Shown one piece after another: positions 60,057-64,000 of a stretch of DNA of 64,000 nt. The position numbers and the translations under genes are program-made. The notes under the pieces were generated by a model. The model saw only the letters and a program-made list of their open reading frames with translations, ran no database searches and was not told the origin of the DNA. How positions within the stretch are numbered: the stretch's first letter is position 1; the number at the start of each line of letters is the position of its first letter. The stretch is from Caecitellus pseudoparvulus (lineage: Eukaryota > Bigyra: Bicosoecida), in contig CBFFRQ010000032.1 of assembly GCA_965644315.1 (NCBI GenBank), positions 372,001-436,000 of the forward strand. The letters are read 5' to 3'.

Positions 60057-63000
60057 ATGGCGAGTGAAGCAAGTGGGGCGGCCGCCCCCGAGAGCGGCAG
60101 CTTGTCGCCGTCCGCCGCCCGGCTCAAGTCGCTGAAGGAGGCCAGGATGTCCAAGCTCGCCGACCTGCAGAAGCAACACCGCACGGAGAGCAAGGCGCAC
60201 GACTCTCAGACAGCATCAGCTCGTTTGGAGTTCCTCATGCAGCAGGCTGAGGTGTTCTCTCACTTCATGTCACCCGAGGCAGAGGGAGGCAAGGGCGCTG
60301 CTGGCGGCAAGAAGCGGAAGAAGGCGGCTGCAGGTGCTGGAGGGGGCGCAGGGGGGCGCCGCGCCGTCGGCCGGAAGAGCGAGAACGAAGAAGACGAAGA
60401 GCTTGTGGCAGCTGCCATGGGCGGAGCTGGTGATTCCACACGCCTGACCAAGCAGCCGTCCCTGCTGGTGGGAGGCACGCTGCGGGATTACCAGCTGGAG
60501 GGTTTGAATTGGCTCATCAACCTGTACGACACGGGCATTAACGGAATCCTTGCCGAGTACGTGCTGACTGAGCCCTCGCATGCATGCTGCTCGTGTGGTA
60601 CCGCTCTGGCTTCCCCCCACGCAGCGAAATGGGCCTCGGCAAGACCGTGCAGGTGAGCGGCGTTTCCTGGCCCGGGCTGGATTTGAGCGCTGTAGCATGC
60701 ACTGCTGCCGCCCCTCCCTCTGCCACCACACAGAGCATTTCCTTCCTCACCTTCCTACGAGAGTTCCGGGATGTGAAGGGCCCCCACATCATCATCGTCC
60801 CCAAGTCCACCATGGGCAACTGGTGCCGAGAGCTGGCCCGGTGGGCGCCATGTATGAAGGTGCTGCGCCTGCAGGGGCCCAAGGAGGAGCGCCAGGCCCT
60901 CGTCAGGGACCACCTGTTGACTGGCACATACGATGTCGTGGTGACGACCTTTGAGACCGTCATCATCGAGCGCGCTGCCCTGCGCAAGTTCTCGTGGCGG
61001 GTGCTGGTGCTTGACGAAGCGCACCGCATCAAGAACGAAAAGAGCTCCCTGAGCATGGAGCTGAGGCAGCTGGAGACACAGAGCCGCCTGCTGCTGACAG
61101 GCACCCCCCTACAGAACAACCTGCACGAGCTGTGGGCGCTGCTGAACTTCCTGCTGCCTGACGTGTTCTCCAGCTCGGAAGACTTTGACCGCTGGTTCGC
61201 GGACGAGGGCGAGGGCGGCGGCGTGCAGCAGAGCGCCGTGAAGAAGCTGCACGCGATTCTGAAGCCCTTCCTGCTGCGCCGCTTGAAGGCGGACGTGGAG
61301 CACTCCCTGAAGCCGAAGATCGAGACGAAGCTGTACGTGGGCATGACTGCCCTGCAGAAAGAGTGGTACAAGCGCATCCTGTCCAAGGACGTCATCACCC
61401 TGAACGCCATTGGCGGCCCCGAGCGTGTGCGTCTGCTCAACATCCTCATGCAGCTGCGCAAGGTGTGCAACCACCCGTACCTGTTCGAGGGAGCCGAGCC
61501 TGGCCCTCCGTACACCAACGGCCCTCACCTGTGGGAGAGCTCTGGCAAGATGGTGCTGCTGCACAAGCTGCTGCCGAAGCTGAAGCAACAGGGCAGCCGT
61601 GTGTTGATCTTCTCGCAGATGACACGGCAGCTGGACATCCTGGAGGACTACTTCATGAGCTACGGGGAGAAGTACTGCCGCATCGACGGCAACACCAAGG
61701 GTGTCGTGCGTGACGAGATGATGGACCAGTTCAACGCACCAGACAGCGAGTTCTTCGCCTTCCTCCTGTCCACCCGAGCTGGCGGCCTGGGCATCAACCT
61801 GTACACGGCAGACGTCGTCATCTTGTACGACAGCGACTGGAACCCGCAGATGGACCTGCAGGCCATGGACCGAGCCCACCGCATTGGGCAAAAGAAGCAG
61901 GTGCGTGTGTTCCGCTTCATCACCGAGAACACAGTGGAGGAGAAGATCATCGAGCGTGCCGAGCGCAAGCTGTACCTGGACGCAGTGGTGGTGGAGCAGG
62001 GGCGCCTGATGGAGAAGAACAAGACGCTGTCCAAGGACGAGCTCATGACCATGGTGCGCTTTGGCGCTGACGAGATCTTCCGGTCCAAAGACGCCACCCT
62101 GACCGACGAGGACATCGACGCCATCCTGGCTCGAGGAGAGGAGAAGACGAAAGGCCTCAGCGACAAGATCCAGCGCGACATGTCCCACAACCTGGCGAAC
62201 TTCTCCCTCTCTTCAGATTGGCAGAGCAGCTTCACCAGCGTGGCGGAGGAGGGGGCAGGCGGCAGCGCCGGCGCGGCAGCTGCGGCAGCCACCACCTTCA
62301 TCCCCCTCCCACAGCGCGAGCGCAAGAAGAACTACGATATCGATGCCGCCTACCAGGCCATCATGGGCGTGTCTTCCACGGGGCGCCGCAAAGGCACGCC
62401 GCACCGGCTCTCCAAGGCGCCCAGCATGTCAGACCACCAGTTCTTCAACTCCAAGCGCATCCACGAGATCTACGACAAGGAAGACGCCATCTTGCGCACA
62501 CGAAAGGACGCCAACAAGCGCCTGGCCGAGCTGCGTGTGGAGCACAACAAGCGCCGGCGCCGGTGGGTGAAGGCGCGCATCACGGAGATGCAGGCGGAGG
62601 CGGCAGGTGGAGGCGGCGCCACGCCGGCTGCCTCGCCCACGGGCTCAGAGGGCTCAGAGGATGGGGAAGTAGAGGTGCCAGGGCGCGCCGAGCTGCGGGG
62701 ACAAGCTGAGGCTGAGTTCGATGAGCGGTTTCCACCAGAGGAAGTGCAGAAGGTGGAGGCGGCTCTGGAGGACATGCCCACCGGCCTGGAGCCGGAGGAG
62801 GAGGAGGAGCGCGACGCCCTTCTTGCAGAAGGTTTCAAGGAGTGGTCCAAGAAGGACTTCCGGTCCTACATCTCTGCTCTGGAGCGGTATGGTCGCAGCG
62901 AGGAGGCGGAAGGCATGGTGTTAGCTGAGGTGGCAGAGGTGACGGAGAAGCCCCTGGAAGACGTTAAAAAGTACCACGAAGTGTTCATGGAGCGGTACAA

Positions 63001-63499
63001 GGAAATCGACGGGTACCAGCGGTACCTGGATCGCATCGAGAAGGGCGAGGAGAAGCTTAGCAAGCGCCAGCGCATCGAGGCAGAGGTGGCTGAGAAAGTG
63101 GCTCGCCACACAAACCCGTACACGAGCTTGACCCTGGACTACAGCAACGCCAACTGGCGGGGCGTAGCGGCAGGCTTCACCCCTGAAGAAGACAGGTTCC
63201 TGGTGTGCATGATGCACGAGCTGGGGTATGGGGAGTGGGACGCACTCCGCGTGCAGGTGCGCCAGGCGTACCAGTTCCGCTTTGACTGGTTCATCAAGTC
63301 CAGGACGCCTGACGAGCTGGCCCGGCGGTGCGAGACCCTCATCCGCCTCATCGAGCGGGAGAACGCGGACGTGCGTGGGGAGGCCCCTGGCGCCACGCCT
63401 CGCCCCGGCAAGACGCGTGCCAAGCGAGCACCCTCTCCACCCCCTGACGCCTCAGCTGCAGCAGCGCCCTCGGCTGCCAAGCGCCCCCGCACAGACTAG
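60057..63499 (+). CDS. ISWI-type chromatin-remodelling ATPase
   Basis: Slides and spaces nucleosomes. Exons 60057-60556, 60625-60652 and 60734-63499 give 1097 aa; introns are 68 nt (donor GTACGT) and 81 nt (donor GTGAGC). The 28-nt middle exon encodes most of the Walker A motif: [20 protein letters not shown]. Order of parts: AutoN-like basic helix ([20 protein letters not shown]), SNF2 ATPase from [12 protein letters not shown] with DEAH box [11 protein letters not shown], helicase C lobe ([44 protein letters not shown]), HAND ([18 protein letters not shown]), SANT ([18 protein letters not shown]) and SLIDE ([37 protein letters not shown]). HAND-SANT-SLIDE identifies ISWI rather than CHD or SNF2. 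The C-terminal tail is basic ([11 protein letters not shown]) and may be nuclear-targeting. Confidence 0.97.
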
Positions 63500-63657
63500 G
63501 CATGCGGCGGGCCCGCTCAATTCAAAACTGCGACGCTGCCTCCCCATGCGCACTGCTTGCGACTCCCCCTCAGCGGCAGCTCCCCCCGCTGCCTGCACCA
63601 GGCAACTCACCTGCCGAAGCGGCCGCCTGCTGCGCTCACCATTCACCCCTGACAGCC

Positions 63658-64000
63658 ATGGCCGACGCCCAAGGGGACCAGGGTCCTCCACTGGACCCTG
63701 AGAGGGTGCTGGAGCAGATCTTGAGCACAGATACAGGGTGTGTGCTGGCGCAGGGCATTGAGAGCGCCGGCGCAGGCTCACTCCGCTGCCTTCCTGCCAC
63801 CACACGCAGAGACATGCAAGCTGTGGCACGCCTGGCGGATGCCCTCCGGTACCATGAAAAGGGCTTCCGCAAGCGCCCAGAAGCCGCGTCCCAGATCGCC
63901 CAACACGTGGAGCTGCCCAAGGACACGGCTGCAGCCGCGTTTCTCCTGTATGTGCCCGCCCGTCCACCACGCCAAAACGTGCCAGCATGCATGGCGGCTC
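63658..64000 (+). CDS. 5' part of an unrecognised gene (truncated by window end)
   Basis: An ATG in good context (GCCATGGCC) 158 bp after the ISWI stop. Proposed exons 63658-63737 and 63810-63947, with a 72-nt intron (GG|GTGTGT ... CACGCAG) and a further donor GTATGT at 63948. The spliced product starts MADAQGDQGPPLDPERVLEQ and continues DMQAVARLADALRYHEKGFR and SQIAQHVELPKDTAAAAFLL, a helical protein. The intron length and phase match others in the window; the unspliced frame is also open. No family recognised from this fragment. Confidence 0.55.
   Translation, partial: MADAQGDQGPPLDPERVLEQILSTDTGCVLAQGIESAGAGSLRCLPATTRRDMQAVARLADALRYHEKGFRKRPEAASQIAQHVELPKDTAAAAFLLYVPARPPRQNVPACMAA

Noticed and set aside
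1-64000. Prokaryotic operon or gene-cluster reading of the window
   Set aside because: Spliceosomal introns, ciliary, chromatin and general transcription genes show nuclear eukaryotic DNA; adjacent genes are functionally unrelated.

Overview
The window is nuclear DNA from a flagellated, intron-poor and strongly GC-rich unicellular eukaryote. The evidence is a run of conserved eukaryotic genes (axonemal dynein heavy chain, BBS1, TFIIE-beta, GEMIN2, DNAJC17, ISWI, ribosomal protein S14/uS11) read in very long exons and interrupted by small GT-AG introns, most of 63-88 nt. No plastid-type gene, rRNA, tRNA or transposon was recognised. I cannot name the lineage; a free-living heterotrophic flagellate such as a stramenopile or apusomonad-type protist would fit, but this is inference.

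Layout. 1-16 kb is a cilium-related block: the 3' part of an outer-arm-type dynein heavy chain, an IQ-motif protein and BBS1. 16-24 kb holds an Acl4-like TPR chaperone, a very large TPR-like protein, DNAJC17 and TFIIE-beta. 24-36 kb holds a PepN-type M1 aminopeptidase, a small coiled-coil protein, a membrane-anchored pyroglutamyl-peptidase-like enzyme, a second coiled-coil protein, the organelle GTPase NOA1 and a disordered protein. 36-47 kb is an ankyrin region: a 1355-aa ANK-BTB protein, a 388-aa ANK protein, a mitochondrial-type aldehyde dehydrogenase and an 839-aa protein made of 19 tandem 38-residue ankyrin-like units. 47-64 kb holds GEMIN2, a polytopic membrane protein, an acidic unknown, an LSD1/polyamine-oxidase-like flavoprotein, an NPEPL1-like M17 aminopeptidase, RPS14, an unknown protein, ISWI and the start of one more gene. 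That is about 26 genes in 64 kb; convergent pairs are only 10-90 bp apart.

The genes do not form one pathway. Shared structure is more striking than shared function: introns sit almost only at the 5' ends of genes, donors often read GTGCGY, and an octamer GCAATGCA (or CCAATGCA / ACAATGCA) lies just after the stop codons of at least eight genes on both strands, suggesting a lineage-specific 3'-end signal. Spliced models below were built by hand from GT-AG sites, phase and family conservation, and are not backed by transcripts.
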